Of a stretch of DNA of 64,000 nt, positions 26,285 through 36,124 are shown piece after piece. The DNA is from an uncultured Clostridia bacterium (GTDB lineage Bacteria > Bacillota > Clostridia > Lachnospirales > Lachnospiraceae): NCBI GenBank assembly GCA_948472945.1, contig CAOKVX010000007.1, positions 51,300-115,299 of the forward strand. Direction: 5' to 3'. The notes under the pieces were generated by a model. That model did no database searches and was not told the origin of the DNA. It was given only the letters and a program-made list of their open reading frames with translations. The first letter of the stretch is position 1, and every line of letters begins with the position of its first letter. The position numbers and the translations under genes were made by a program.

Positions 26285-27064
26285 TTACACAGACTCAAGC
26301 AGCCCCTGCGCCAACGCCATATCCTCTGGCGTTGTTATTTTTATATTACTGTAATCGCCCTCAACTATCTTCAAAGGCTGCTTTGTAACAAGCTCCCATA
26401 TCATGGCGTCGTCAGTCACAGCCGGATATTCGGACACATTTGACATGTAAGTATCAAACGCCCTCTTAAATCTTGTATACTCAAATGTCTGCGGCGTCTG
26501 TATACTCCACACATTTGCGCGTTTCGGCGTCATAACGGCAAATCCTTTATCATCCGAAATCCTTACAGTGTCCTTACTCACCACAGCCGGTATGCAGGCC
26601 CCGTTCTTCACGACGCAGCTCTTGAGCCTGTCAATGACCTCATGGCTTATAAACGGTCTAGCGCCGTCATGTATCATCACATAGTCAGGACAGTCAAGGG
26701 CGCGCATCCCGTTGTATACCGACTCATACCGCTCATTTCCGCCAGCCACAACATGCGTAATCTTACTGTAACCGTACCTTCCTAAAATCTCCTTTTTTAC
26801 CATATCAATATCAGACTCTGCGGCAACTATCACAATCTCGGATACGTCCTCATCCTCCTCAAACGTATCAAGCGAATAGTTTATTACCATTCTGTCCCCA
26901 AGCTTCATGTACTGCTTCGGAATATCACTTTTCATCCTGCTGCCGCTGCCCGCAGATAAAATAATGACAGCATAATTACCGCACGCTTTCCTGCAGATAC
27001 CGGAACCATCAACACTATTTTCATTTTGCTTTGTAACCGACATACGGTTTGTGTTATCGTCCAT
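26285..27064 (-). CDS. ispD: 2-C-methyl-D-erythritol 4-phosphate cytidylyltransferase
   Basis: The protein has 259 residues. It activates MEP with CTP in the non-mevalonate isoprenoid pathway. Motifs: the nucleotide-binding loop ILSAGSGSRM with PKQY, VAGGNERYESVYNGM, the VMIHDGARPF catalytic block, KDTVR and PKRANVWSIQTPQ. It carries about 26 extra polar residues before the usual start (YAVIILSAG), with no internal ATG close to that point, so the extension may be real. The gene lies 45 bases behind tsaD and is probably co-transcribed with it. Confidence 0.95.
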   Translation of the reverse strand: MDDNTNRMSVTKQNENSVDGSGICRKACGNYAVIILSAGSGSRMKSDIPKQYMKLGDRMVINYSLDTFEEDEDVSEIVIVAAESDIDMVKKEILGRYGYSKITHVVAGGNERYESVYNGMRALDCPDYVMIHDGARPFISHEVIDRLKSCVVKNGACIPAVVSKDTVRISDDKGFAVMTPKRANVWSIQTPQTFEYTRFKRAFDTYMSNVSEYPAVTDDAMIWELVTKQPLKIVEGDYSNIKITTPEDMALAQGLLESV

Positions 27065-27109
27065 TTATCTATTCTTCCTATTCAGATCATAAAATTATAA
27101 AATTTATAC

Positions 27110-28183
27110 TCAATCAAATTTAAGTCCCGGAACAGCGTTTAGCGTATAATCATGCCTTACACCGTTCATATACTCATAATATCCCGCCGCCCCAATCATA
27201 GCAGCGTTATCGGTACATAGAACAGGCGGCGGACAGTACAACTTCATACCGTTTTTATCACACATGTCCTGCATTGCTCCCCTAAGCGCGCTGTTGCACG
27301 CAACGCCTCCGGCCATGACAATAGTTTTGTAGCCGTATTCGCACGCCGCTTTTTCAGTTTTTGATACGAGAACGTCCACAACTGCCTCCTGAAACGACGC
27401 CGCAACGTCAGCCTGATTATACCCGGTATTTTTCATATTGCACCCGTTCACGTAATTGAGGACCGAGGATTTGATTCCGCTAAAGCTGAAATCATAAGGG
27501 GCTCCGTCGATATGGCCGCGCGGAAACACAACAGCGTCCTTATTTCCTTTTGCTGACAACCTGTCTATCTTCGGACCTCCCGGATAACCGAGCCCTATTG
27601 TCCTCGCCACCTTGTCAAACGCCTCGCCGGCCGCGTCGTCACGGGTTCTTCCTATTATGTTGTATACCCCGTAATCCCTGACCTCTACAATATTAGTGTG
27701 TCCCCCCGAAACGACAAGACACATAAACGGAGGCTTTAAATCCTTGTACTCAATATAATTTGCCGAAATATGGCCTGCAATATGGTGGACACCGACAAGC
27801 GGAATATCCATCGCATACGCGATCGCCTTGGCCGCTCCGACTCCCACAAGCAGCGAGCCCACAAGTCCCGGGCCGTAAGTCACACATATTGCATCTATAT
27901 CCTTTAACGAAGCTTCAGCTGATTTCAGAGCCTCTCCTATTACCGGAGTAATACATTTTATATGCTTTCTCGACGCAATCTCAGGAACTACGCCGCCATA
28001 TATCTTATGTACATCGATCTGTGATGCGACTACGTTTGAGAGCACCTCGCGCCCGTTGCATACAACCGCCGCCGCAGTCTCATCACACGAGCTTTCTATT
28101 GCAAGAACATATACGTCGCCTGACTCTTTCTTTTTATGAGCGCCGTCAGACGCGTCGTAAAATTTTATTCCATCCTCTACCAT
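27110..28183 (-). CDS. tsaD: tRNA N6-adenosine threonylcarbamoyltransferase TsaD
   Basis: The protein has 357 residues. It transfers the threonylcarbamoyl group to A37 of ANN-decoding tRNAs, with TsaB and TsaE (genes at 37.8-39 kb here). ASKHA-fold motifs: [13 protein letters not shown], the metal-binding pair [16 protein letters not shown] and [28 protein letters not shown] and the C-terminal [10 protein letters not shown] choose the ATG at 28183 (GAAAGG site); an ATG 33 bases upstream lacks one. About 24 polar residues precede the usual start of the family. Confidence 0.96.
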   Translation of the reverse strand: MVEDGIKFYDASDGAHKKKESGDVYVLAIESSCDETAAAVVCNGREVLSNVVASQIDVHKIYGGVVPEIASRKHIKCITPVIGEALKSAEASLKDIDAICVTYGPGLVGSLLVGVGAAKAIAYAMDIPLVGVHHIAGHISANYIEYKDLKPPFMCLVVSGGHTNIVEVRDYGVYNIIGRTRDDAAGEAFDKVARTIGLGYPGGPKIDRLSAKGNKDAVVFPRGHIDGAPYDFSFSGIKSSVLNYVNGCNMKNTGYNQADVAASFQEAVVDVLVSKTEKAACEYGYKTIVMAGGVACNSALRGAMQDMCDKNGMKLYCPPPVLCTDNAAMIGAAGYYEYMNGVRHDYTLNAVPGLKFD

Positions 28184-28334
28184 AAATCGAATACCTTTCA
28201 ACCGAAACAGATTCATTCAAGCTGTACGCATCCCTAATCTGCATCCGATACTCTCACTGTGCACAACAAAAAAAGCTTAAATTCGTTCTGTTAATCTGTT
28301 AATTTTACAATTATACATAGCAATATCGCACTGG

Positions 28335-28937
28335 CTACTGGCTAATTTTATTACCGGACTCATCAGTCAACTCATAGTAAAGTATCTTCCACTTACCATC
28401 CTCTTTCAGAAAATAGAACATCATATACGCCTTTGACGTTTTCTTTTTCTGGGTATAAAGGTATGAAGACATAAGCGCACATCCCTCGCCGCTATCCTTT
28501 GTCGTAAACCTTCTTATAGTAGCGCTGTCGCTGACAGTATAATTGGACATTACCCTATTATCGCTTCTGAATTCTTCTATCTCTTTTTTCATGTTAGCAA
28601 TGTGGGCCGTCCTCTCGTTAAGGTCAAGCCATTCTTTGCTCCACATGCTGCGAATGCAGTCTACAAGTTTCTCAATCTCCTCATCTGACGATTCCGAATT
28701 ATAAATGTATTTCAAATACTTGTTATATAATTTCAGAACTTCATACGGAGTAGCCGGGTATAATTTCTCAAAATCTTTGGAGGCAAGTATCTCATATGTC
28801 GTCTTTGGATAATCCTCCTCCATCGCCTCGTCCGACTTATTGTTGATTACGGTATAGTAAAGACCAATAACACCAACCGCAATAACAACAATCAAAAGCA
28901 CACATTTAACTATAAAGTTATTCCTTACACCTTTCAT
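28335..28937 (-). CDS. Membrane-anchored extracytoplasmic protein, unknown
   Basis: A 200-residue protein. One N-terminal span (about 9-30) follows a short basic segment, so the rest is outside the membrane as a signal-anchored domain. The outer part is helical in its first half (ATPYEVLKLYNKYLKYIYN) and ends in a beta-rich FLKEDGKWKILYYELTDESG segment resembling small NTF2-like or DUF6715-type lipoprotein folds; no firm family. The ATG at 28937 is chosen because the alternative GTG at 28946 overlaps the AGAGGTGG ribosome site. It lies between rnz and tsaD on the same strand. Confidence 0.75.
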   Translation of the reverse strand: MKGVRNNFIVKCVLLIVVIAVGVIGLYYTVINNKSDEAMEEDYPKTTYEILASKDFEKLYPATPYEVLKLYNKYLKYIYNSESSDEEIEKLVDCIRSMWSKEWLDLNERTAHIANMKKEIEEFRSDNRVMSNYTVSDSATIRRFTTKDSGEGCALMSSYLYTQKKKTSKAYMMFYFLKEDGKWKILYYELTDESGNKISQ

Positions 28938-28982
28938 GACAGCCACCTCTTCATAAAAAATTCCAACAGGGCGGACAGCTTA

Positions 28983-29894
28983 TCAATCTTTTTCAAAATC
29001 AAGCGTGACGCTTTTTCTGTCCTTTCCTGCGACAACACGTGGAAATATCTTTCTTACCTCATCCATATAAATATCGGGCCTTGTAACCGACGGGCTGAAA
29101 TGCGTCAGCCACTCCTCCTTCACCCCGGCTCTCTTGCCAAGCATTGCCGCCTCAAGGAAAGTCATATGCCTGTTCTGCACAGCCTTATCCTGCTTATCGT
29201 CCTCGCCGTACATTCCTTCACATATAAATAAATCAGCATCCTTGGCCATATCTGCTATTATGTCCGCAGGTCTGGTATCAGTACAATAGGTAAGTTTAAT
29301 TCCTTTTCTGCTTTCGCCTAACACCATATCGGGGGTGTAAACCTTTCCCTCATATTCTACATTCTTCCCCCTTTGGAGCGGATTCCAAAATGTCACCGGA
29401 AGTCCCAGCTCCCGTGCCCTGTCCACAGAAAACTTTCCGCATCTCGGTATTAATATATTATATCCGTAGCACGTTATACTGTGATTTACTTTGAAAGCCT
29501 CTATATTATATCCATTCACAACCATACTCTGAACCTGTTCTCCAAGCTCGATATATTCAATTTCAAACGGCAGTCCCGGCGCTATTATACATAGCGAACT
29601 GACAACCTTTGACAGCCCCTTAGGCCCAATCATTGTAAGTGGTTTCTTCCTATCGGCATTGCCCATCGACAATAGAAGTCCGGGCAGACCGCTTATATGG
29701 TCACCGTGATAATGCGTAAAGCATATCGTATCTATCGGATTAACACTCCATCCCTTTTCACGTATACTGACCTGTGTGCCTTCTCCACAGTCTATCAAAA
29801 GACTGCTTCCGTTAAATCTAGTCATTAGTGCGGTAAGAGCCCGTCTTGGAAGCGGCATCATCCCGCTTGTTCCAAGCAAACATACATCTAACAT
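28983..29894 (-). CDS. rnz: Ribonuclease Z
   Basis: The protein has 303 residues. It is the metallo-beta-lactamase-fold endonuclease that trims tRNA 3' trailers, needed here because the tRNA genes seen do not encode CCA. Zinc motif FTHYHGDHISGLPGLL (about 59-74), further ligands in NHSITCYGY and CTDTRPAD, and the terminal HMTFLEAA/THFSPS blocks. The exosite region typical of long-arm RNase Z (about 150-200) is present. Start at 29894 is standard for the family (LLGTSGMMPLP). Confidence 0.95.
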   Translation of the reverse strand: MLDVCLLGTSGMMPLPRRALTALMTRFNGSSLLIDCGEGTQVSIREKGWSVNPIDTICFTHYHGDHISGLPGLLLSMGNADRKKPLTMIGPKGLSKVVSSLCIIAPGLPFEIEYIELGEQVQSMVVNGYNIEAFKVNHSITCYGYNILIPRCGKFSVDRARELGLPVTFWNPLQRGKNVEYEGKVYTPDMVLGESRKGIKLTYCTDTRPADIIADMAKDADLFICEGMYGEDDKQDKAVQNRHMTFLEAAMLGKRAGVKEEWLTHFSPSVTRPDIYMDEVRKIFPRVVAGKDRKSVTLDFEKD

Positions 29895-29907
29895 TCTTAC
29901 ACCTCAC

Positions 29908-29948
29908 AAAAAATATGGCAGTATCATCTTTATAAGATAAATACTACC
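29908..29948 (-). terminator. Intrinsic terminator of the large glycosidase gene
   Basis: On the minus strand, GGTAGTATTTATCTT pairs with AAGATGATACTGCC with two mismatches, followed by ATATTTTTTG. It lies about 35 bases beyond the stop at 29984. Confidence 0.75.
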
Positions 29949-29983
29949 ACATTTCTTAATATTTAACAACTATAAGGCTAATT

Positions 29984-32900
29984 TTACTTACTCATCCTTA
30001 CCTTAAGGACCTTACTCCATTTTCCGTACAGCTTTTTGCCGCCCGATTTCCTATATGCCTGAACCCTTACATAAAGAGTCTTACCCGACGGCAGTTTCTT
30101 TGCTACGTACTTAGTCTTTTTACCGGATTTCACGGTGTATGTTTTCTTCCCTTTATTAAACTTTTTATTAGCCGCAACATTTATTCTGTAGCCGTCGCAG
30201 GACGTCTTTTTCCATGTTACTTTCAAAGCCTTTTTGCCTGATTTCTTCACTTTTTTAATCTTTACTTTCGCAGGTTTTTTAACTTTGCTATCATTTGCTG
30301 CGAGTGTGTTTACGTTGTTTCCGGCGCCGTTGTTAATATTTGTACCGCCGTTATTTTGGTTTACTCCGTTATTATCAGGCTGCTGTGCGTCAGGCAATAG
30401 TTCGCCTTCCTCTAGAGATTCGTTCCAGTCCGGCGTATAACCCGCCGGTGAAACTTTCCTCTCATTCCATATAGGACTCTCGCCGTAAGCGTTAACAGCC
30501 TTTACCGCAAAGTAATATGTCTGTCCCGCGTTAAGCCCTGATATAGTATAATCAGTTTCTTTAACGCCATTTATTCTACGAGTGTAGACGCCCGGCTGTT
30601 TTCCATAATAAATATTATACGAATCGGCCCCTGCGCTTGCCTTGTACCAAATCGTAACCCTGCCGTCCCCGTCTGCCGGCTGTTCCGCATACAGCAGCGG
30701 TGATGCCGGCGTCTGCGCCGTTGTAAATGACATGACATTTCTTGAATTAGTGGCAAGCTTCTTGTCTTTCGTGTAGGCCGTTACCTGCCAGTAATAAGTT
30801 TTGCCCGGCTCAAGCTCATTCTGTGAAACCCTGTATTTGTTATAAATCATGTACTCCCTGTCTATAACAGGATTATTCATAGCCTCGTTGTCGGCAACCT
30901 CAAGGTGATAGAAGAATGCGTTTGTCGATTCCTCCCATATAAGCTCGGTACGCTCGTCTACGCCTGCCGATTTATCCTGAGGATAAACCAGACTGAATTC
31001 TACCGGATAATCACCCTCCGCTTCCGTAGTAAAGTAATGAAGCACACCGTTCATAGGCCTCTCGCCCTCTGAATTGACCGCATATACTTTCCAGTAATAT
31101 TTTGTATTGTACTGTAAATCTTCAGTTATCTTATAATAGCCCTGTGAATTATTGCCAAAATGCCCTGTGCTCCTAACCGTCTTTATCCCGGACTTATCAA
31201 TCACCGGATTGGAGAAATCCTCATTTTCGGAAACAACGACATGATACGCATCTGCATTATATGCCGCTTTCCACTTCAGCTCGGCATGAATGTCCTCATT
31301 TTTAGCGCCAACTGACGGCATATAAGGACCGAACTGACCTGGCACACCTACATTATCAGATGCAATAAAAGAATATTTTACACTGTTTGCAACAGGTGTT
31401 GTTCCACTGTTATTGGCAGCAACAACAGTCCAGTAATATCTTGTTCCTTCCTCAAGGGTCTCATTCAGGGTGCAGCCAGTCTCTGTAATTCCCTCTTTTG
31501 TCACTACAGGACTGCTCATATCGCTGTTCTTTGAAAGAATAAACGTATATGAATCCGCGCCCTGTGCCACAGACCATGTAAAATGAGGACTGCGTGAAGC
31601 GACCTCCCCGTCGTCAGGCGTCATAGGGTTGAAAAATCCGGGTTTTGCATTATCGCATTTAATGACAGCCATTACGCTCTGTTCCGCCTTTATGTCGTTT
31701 ATCATAAGATTTACGTTGTTTCCAGATACAGACACGCTTTCAGACTTGACATATTTCAGCCCGTCCGCCTCGTCGTCCGTAATCACATATATATCGGCAG
31801 TTTTACATTCGGATGCAAAAGGAACGTCATTCAATACTACGTTTACTGCGCCGTCATTACCGTTTTTTGCAACTATTACATTTACTTTCTTCTCATTATC
31901 ATCAATCGAAACCGCACCTGTAAACGCCTCGTCGCCGGACGTCTCAACCTCCGTATATTCGCCCGACATACGTCCGAACATATAGTAAACCCACCATATG
32001 CTTCTGCGCGCCGCAGAATTTTCAGCCTTGACATTTGTCGTGAGCAAATCGCTCATTCCGTTCCAGTTCATACTTTCCATGCAGCCCTTTATATTCCTGT
32101 CAACGCCGGTACGCACTACATTTGACATGCTTCTCGTCCAGTCGGTCGGATTCTTGCTGCCTGAATTGTTTTCTTCCCATATGATATACTTGCCGTTAGC
32201 TTTTGGGTATTTCTGCTGAATAGAAAGAATGTTGTCATACCATTTCTTAAGCTGGCTGTACGGCGCGTATGTATCGCTCGTCCAAAATGCATGCCACGAA
32301 GGGCCCTCAACAGTTATATCATTTTCAGTTGCATACGGAATATAATAATCAGGTATTCCGTCATAGCCTACCGCACCGGGACCTACTGCCGGAATGTCGT
32401 CCGGATATACTTCCCTCAGCGCCTCCCATGCTGCCTGATATATCTCCTCAGTTCCCGTCCAGTACTCATTTGTCAAATCCGCATAATCCGGCTTCGCGCC
32501 ATTGTCCCTCATGTACTGGAGGAAATCCTTTATATACTGCTTGAAATCAGCGACCTGTTTATCAGTCTTTAATCTTTTATTTTCCGTGGTGTCCATCGGT
32601 CCGCCGCTCGCCGTCGCCCACGACGGATTCATTCCCATAACCATGTACCACTCATATCCTGCGGCCTTTGCCCTCTTATACGCCTCAAGATGTCTTTCTT
32701 TCACACTGCCCTCATACTCATAATAGCTGCCGTCCAAATCTCCTATTGACTGAAACGTCTGCACGGGAAGAGTCTCCCTGTTGAGAAGCCTGCCAAGAAG
32801 CGTAAGCCTGCTGTCAGGTATATCGTAATTCGGAGTCAGTATATAACCGAATCTGCAGTCTTCAACTTTCCTTGTCCTGTCACCGCAGTAGGCTGTTATT

Positions 32901-33721
32901 GTAGGACATTCCATTACGTTAACTTTCGTCTCTCCGACGCACTGACCTGATGCAATCGTGACTGTCACACTGCCCGCTTTTTTACCTATTGCGTTTTTTC
33001 CGCTTTCATCAACCAAGAGTACCGAATCATCAGACGATGACAGCTTATAATCAGTACACTCCCCGACATCAATACCGTTTGAGTTTACGCTATAAGCCTT
33101 AAAAACTAATTTAGCTCCTACGCTTATGCTGTACTCTTTTTCATCAAACCTGACCGCGTCGGTGACGGGCTGACTGCTATATTTCCACACCGATATCCTG
33201 TCAAGGTTGATACAGTCTGAATTATCATTAGACGTAATGCAGTACAGGGAAATACTGTTGCTGCCCTCTTTCAGCGTCCTTTTAACAATAAGTTCTTCCC
33301 ATGTATTCCAAGTACTGTCCGTGCCGGTGAATGTAACATTTTCCGACGCATCGTTTACGTCAAGTCCAAGCGTCCTGTCTTTCGGCCATCCTCCTACGTC
33401 CCCGGCCGAATACCTGAACGATATATAGTACTCTCCCGCACTGTCCGCATTTACATCAAACGTCGTTCTGGCAGTTCCGCTGTTATCATAACCTCCTACA
33501 AAGCCCGTGCCAAAATAACCGGTGTGGTCAGACGCCTTGACTGCGCCGCCTGTCAACACAGCATTTTCAGCTTCATACACCGACGCTGCCGGATGAGCCG
33601 TCACAGGCTCGCTGTCGGCGCGTACCGAGCTCCTATTTCCCGCCATGAAACATGACGCCAAAGCCAAAACAGTCACGGCAAACACGCCGGCAATTCTTTT
33701 TGCTTTCTTTTTCTTAAACAT
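29984..33721 (-). CDS. Giant secreted multidomain glycosidase (CBM6-like, clan-A-like catalytic, FN3 repeats)
   Basis: The protein has 1245 residues. Signal peptide 1-35; CBM6/35-like carbohydrate-binding domain about 48-185 (YEAENAVLTGG opening, DCINLDRISVW close); Ig-like domain about 187-285; a TIM-barrel-like catalytic part about 290-665 with candidate acid/base Glu in DLTNEYWTG and nucleophile Glu in YIIWEENNSG, a GH39/GH30-like layout; then four FN3-like units (about 705-1100, each with ARYYWTV/KYYWKV/TYYWQV motifs), a Gly/Asn linker and a Lys-rich beta domain. No sortase motif; the basic tail may bind wall polymers. It neighbours a GH31 gene and an AraC regulator. The polysaccharide target is unknown. 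Confidence 0.85.
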   Translation of the reverse strand: MFKKKKAKRIAGVFAVTVLALASCFMAGNRSSVRADSEPVTAHPAASVYEAENAVLTGGAVKASDHTGYFGTGFVGGYDNSGTARTTFDVNADSAGEYYISFRYSAGDVGGWPKDRTLGLDVNDASENVTFTGTDSTWNTWEELIVKRTLKEGSNSISLYCITSNDNSDCINLDRISVWKYSSQPVTDAVRFDEKEYSISVGAKLVFKAYSVNSNGIDVGECTDYKLSSSDDSVLLVDESGKNAIGKKAGSVTVTIASGQCVGETKVNVMECPTITAYCGDRTRKVEDCRFGYILTPNYDIPDSRLTLLGRLLNRETLPVQTFQSIGDLDGSYYEYEGSVKERHLEAYKRAKAAGYEWYMVMGMNPSWATASGGPMDTTENKRLKTDKQVADFKQYIKDFLQYMRDNGAKPDYADLTNEYWTGTEEIYQAAWEALREVYPDDIPAVGPGAVGYDGIPDYYIPYATENDITVEGPSWHAFWTSDTYAPYSQLKKWYDNILSIQQKYPKANGKYIIWEENNSGSKNPTDWTRSMSNVVRTGVDRNIKGCMESMNWNGMSDLLTTNVKAENSAARRSIWWVYYMFGRMSGEYTEVETSGDEAFTGAVSIDDNEKKVNVIVAKNGNDGAVNVVLNDVPFASECKTADIYVITDDEADGLKYVKSESVSVSGNNVNLMINDIKAEQSVMAVIKCDNAKPGFFNPMTPDDGEVASRSPHFTWSVAQGADSYTFILSKNSDMSSPVVTKEGITETGCTLNETLEEGTRYYWTVVAANNSGTTPVANSVKYSFIASDNVGVPGQFGPYMPSVGAKNEDIHAELKWKAAYNADAYHVVVSENEDFSNPVIDKSGIKTVRSTGHFGNNSQGYYKITEDLQYNTKYYWKVYAVNSEGERPMNGVLHYFTTEAEGDYPVEFSLVYPQDKSAGVDERTELIWEESTNAFFYHLEVADNEAMNNPVIDREYMIYNKYRVSQNELEPGKTYYWQVTAYTKDKKLATNSRNVMSFTTAQTPASPLLYAEQPADGDGRVTIWYKASAGADSYNIYYGKQPGVYTRRINGVKETDYTISGLNAGQTYYFAVKAVNAYGESPIWNERKVSPAGYTPDWNESLEEGELLPDAQQPDNNGVNQNNGGTNINNGAGNNVNTLAANDSKVKKPAKVKIKKVKKSGKKALKVTWKKTSCDGYRINVAANKKFNKGKKTYTVKSGKKTKYVAKKLPSGKTLYVRVQAYRKSGGKKLYGKWSKVLKVRMSK

Positions 33722-33905
33722 AATGTCCCCTCCTTGTCACAATTACCGCTAATACGCCTTACTATTATTTAAATGTCTTGCAAATAATAATGTAATAATT
33801 TAATATATATGCATATGCGCACTCGCACAAAGATGCCTCAAAGCGGCCGTGTTCGTCACATCTGGCAATAATTAATCAACAACTACATGTACGGTAACTG
33901 AAAGC

Positions 33906-35885
33906 TTAAACAAATACTTCTGCAACATCGCTGTATTTCCTCGCAAATGCAATAAATTTGTCGATAGAAGCGCTACATTCCATCCACTGTCTGCCGTAGC
34001 ATGTCTCTTTACTGTTGACGTCGAGCCATTCACCATCCGGAAGATAAACCTTTCGCTCCGTAACCCCCTGTTTAGTTATAGGGGCAAACAGTATGTCCTC
34101 TCCAAACATATACTGGTCTTCAAGCGTATAGCATACCTCGTCGTCATAATTATCAAAGAACATCGGACGCATTATAGGCTCGCCCGTATTGTGGGTTATT
34201 TCCATGTACCTGCATATATACGGCTTTAGTTTCTCCCTTAGATTTACAAGATTCTTTAAAATCTCATAGTTTTCCTCCCCAAAGCTCCATATTTCGTTGT
34301 CTCCCCCGCTTCTTTCCTTTACACCCGGATGCCTGTCAACCTGACCTTTTACCCTGAGCCGTGAACCGTGCAGACGCATTACAGGTGAAAATAAACCAAA
34401 CTGGGCCCATCTTACAACGAGCTCCTTAAAATAATCGCTCTCTATATCGCCGCAAAGGAACCCTCCTATGTCGCTGTTCCACCAAGGTATTCCGCTCATA
34501 GCCATTGAAAGTCCGGTCTTTACGCTCATCTCAAGCGCCTCAAATGTGGACATTATATCTCCGTTCCACACAAGAGAGCCAAATTTCTGCGTTCCCGGAT
34601 ATGCGGCCCTTGTAAGAAGAATTATCTCGTCTTCGCCGGCCTCTTTCAGTCCGTCGTGAAACATTTTGCTATAATAATACGGATAGAGCATTGCCGTCTG
34701 AGCGCCGTTTCCGGCATAAAACTTGAGATTCCAGAACTGCTGCGGGTGAACCTCAGGCTCGGCCTCGTCAAGCCAGAAATTCCTTATTCCGTAATCATAA
34801 TAATTTTTCTTAATAATATCCCATACAAACGGTCCCGTTTTAGGGTGAGTAGGGTCAATAAACGTCTGCTGTCCGTAAAAATCAAACGTGCCGTACTGTC
34901 CGTTTTCAGTCCGCACAAGCATGTTAGCCTCGCTCATCTCAAAATAATTCTCACTCGCCGGATTGATTGTCGGCCACACGGAAACGACAGGCTCAACGCC
35001 CATCTCTTTTAATTCGTCGCACATAGCTTTCGGGTCAGGCCAGTATTCCGGATCAAATTTCCATTCACCCTGTTCGGTCCAGTGAAAATAATCTATTACT
35101 ATAGCCGCAATAGGCACCCCGCGCCTCTTATATTCACGCGCAGTCTCAAGCAAATCTTCCTGACTCTCATAGCGCAGCTTACTCTGCCAGAAACCCGCAG
35201 CCCAAGCCGGAAACTCAGGAGCGTACCCAGTAAGGTCGCAATATTTTCTAAGTACAGCCGCCGGAGTCTCGTCTGCGTATACGAGATAATCTGCCTGATA
35301 AGCGCTGTCCGCCACCCACATAGTATGGTTGTTGGTCGTCTCACACCTTCCAGGGGCCGGATTGTTCCAGAAAAATCCGTAACCAAACGACGAATATAAT
35401 ACAGGCACTGCCGACTTTGTGTTGTAATGAAGAAGATTTACCGTACTTCCTTTCCTGTCAAACTGGTTCTCCTGTTCCTGCCCAAGACCATAAAAATGCT
35501 CCCCCTCGTTAGCGTCAAATATAACCTTAATCTGGTAATTATCCCCCTCTACATGGACGTTCCTTCCGGTATATTCTCCCTCAAATTTGGTGTGAAGTAT
35601 CTGCCTGCCATCCCTGTAATATGTAATAATTCCTCCATACCACGGCTGACCTGCCTCAATCTTTGCCGACATCATTCCGTTGCGTATCGTGGCATTCTTC
35701 TCATCGCCCTCAATCACACACTCGGCGTCGTCAGTCGGAGGCAGCAGCGTCCAGTCCTCGTCGAGTATTTTTCCGTTTCTGGTCGAACGGCATCTCAAAC
35801 AGTTGCGGCCGTATGGCTCGATTACAGTCAGCTCCTCCCTTCTTTCGTACACAATCTTATCTTTGTAGAGTGTTATTTTTCCCAT
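33906..35885 (-). CDS. GH31 family alpha-glycosidase (alpha-xylosidase-like)
   Basis: The protein has 659 residues. No signal peptide, so cytoplasmic. GH31 motifs: GFWQSKLRYESQEDLLE, the catalytic nucleophile Asp in NFWLDEAEPEVHP (about residue 375), the acid/base region SLVWNGDIMSTFE, and GIPWWNSDIGGF. FWLDEAEPE is typical of the YicI/XylS alpha-xylosidase branch, which releases xylose from isoprimeverose-type oligosaccharides, though alpha-glucosidase activity is possible. It lies upstream of the giant secreted glycosidase on the same strand and divergent from an AraC regulator, suggesting a small glycan-use locus. Confidence 0.9.
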   Translation of the reverse strand: MGKITLYKDKIVYERREELTVIEPYGRNCLRCRSTRNGKILDEDWTLLPPTDDAECVIEGDEKNATIRNGMMSAKIEAGQPWYGGIITYYRDGRQILHTKFEGEYTGRNVHVEGDNYQIKVIFDANEGEHFYGLGQEQENQFDRKGSTVNLLHYNTKSAVPVLYSSFGYGFFWNNPAPGRCETTNNHTMWVADSAYQADYLVYADETPAAVLRKYCDLTGYAPEFPAWAAGFWQSKLRYESQEDLLETAREYKRRGVPIAAIVIDYFHWTEQGEWKFDPEYWPDPKAMCDELKEMGVEPVVSVWPTINPASENYFEMSEANMLVRTENGQYGTFDFYGQQTFIDPTHPKTGPFVWDIIKKNYYDYGIRNFWLDEAEPEVHPQQFWNLKFYAGNGAQTAMLYPYYYSKMFHDGLKEAGEDEIILLTRAAYPGTQKFGSLVWNGDIMSTFEALEMSVKTGLSMAMSGIPWWNSDIGGFLCGDIESDYFKELVVRWAQFGLFSPVMRLHGSRLRVKGQVDRHPGVKERSGGDNEIWSFGEENYEILKNLVNLREKLKPYICRYMEITHNTGEPIMRPMFFDNYDDEVCYTLEDQYMFGEDILFAPITKQGVTERKVYLPDGEWLDVNSKETCYGRQWMECSASIDKFIAFARKYSDVAEVFV

Positions 35886-36030
35886 TGAATCATTCCTTTC
35901 CTTTCAAAAAATTATTTTTACTTTGTCTATATGGTTTCACACGTACATACTTCTCACATACGCATACATATCGGAGCGTACGAGGCAGCCGGATAATATC
36001 ATAATATTGAGTTTTAAGCGCAAAATCTAG

Positions 36031-36087
36031 CACTATACATTCATTTTCTGACACTATATTGATATCACGATTTATTTGTGATATTAT
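36031..36087 (+). promoter_or_regulatory. araC-type gene promoter with direct repeats and palindrome
   Basis: CACTATA occurs at 36031-36037 and 36052-36058, a 21-bp period typical of AraC half-sites. TTGATA (36059-36064), 17 bp, TATTAT (36082-36087) forms a promoter toward the regulator. A palindrome, GATATCAC (36061-36068) / GTGATATT (36078-36085), overlaps it. The layout suits autoregulation plus control of the divergent GH31 gene. Binding is inferred. Confidence 0.5.
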
Positions 36088-36124
36088 AGTCACATAATTA
36101 CACTATTACACGGAGACGCCGTAT

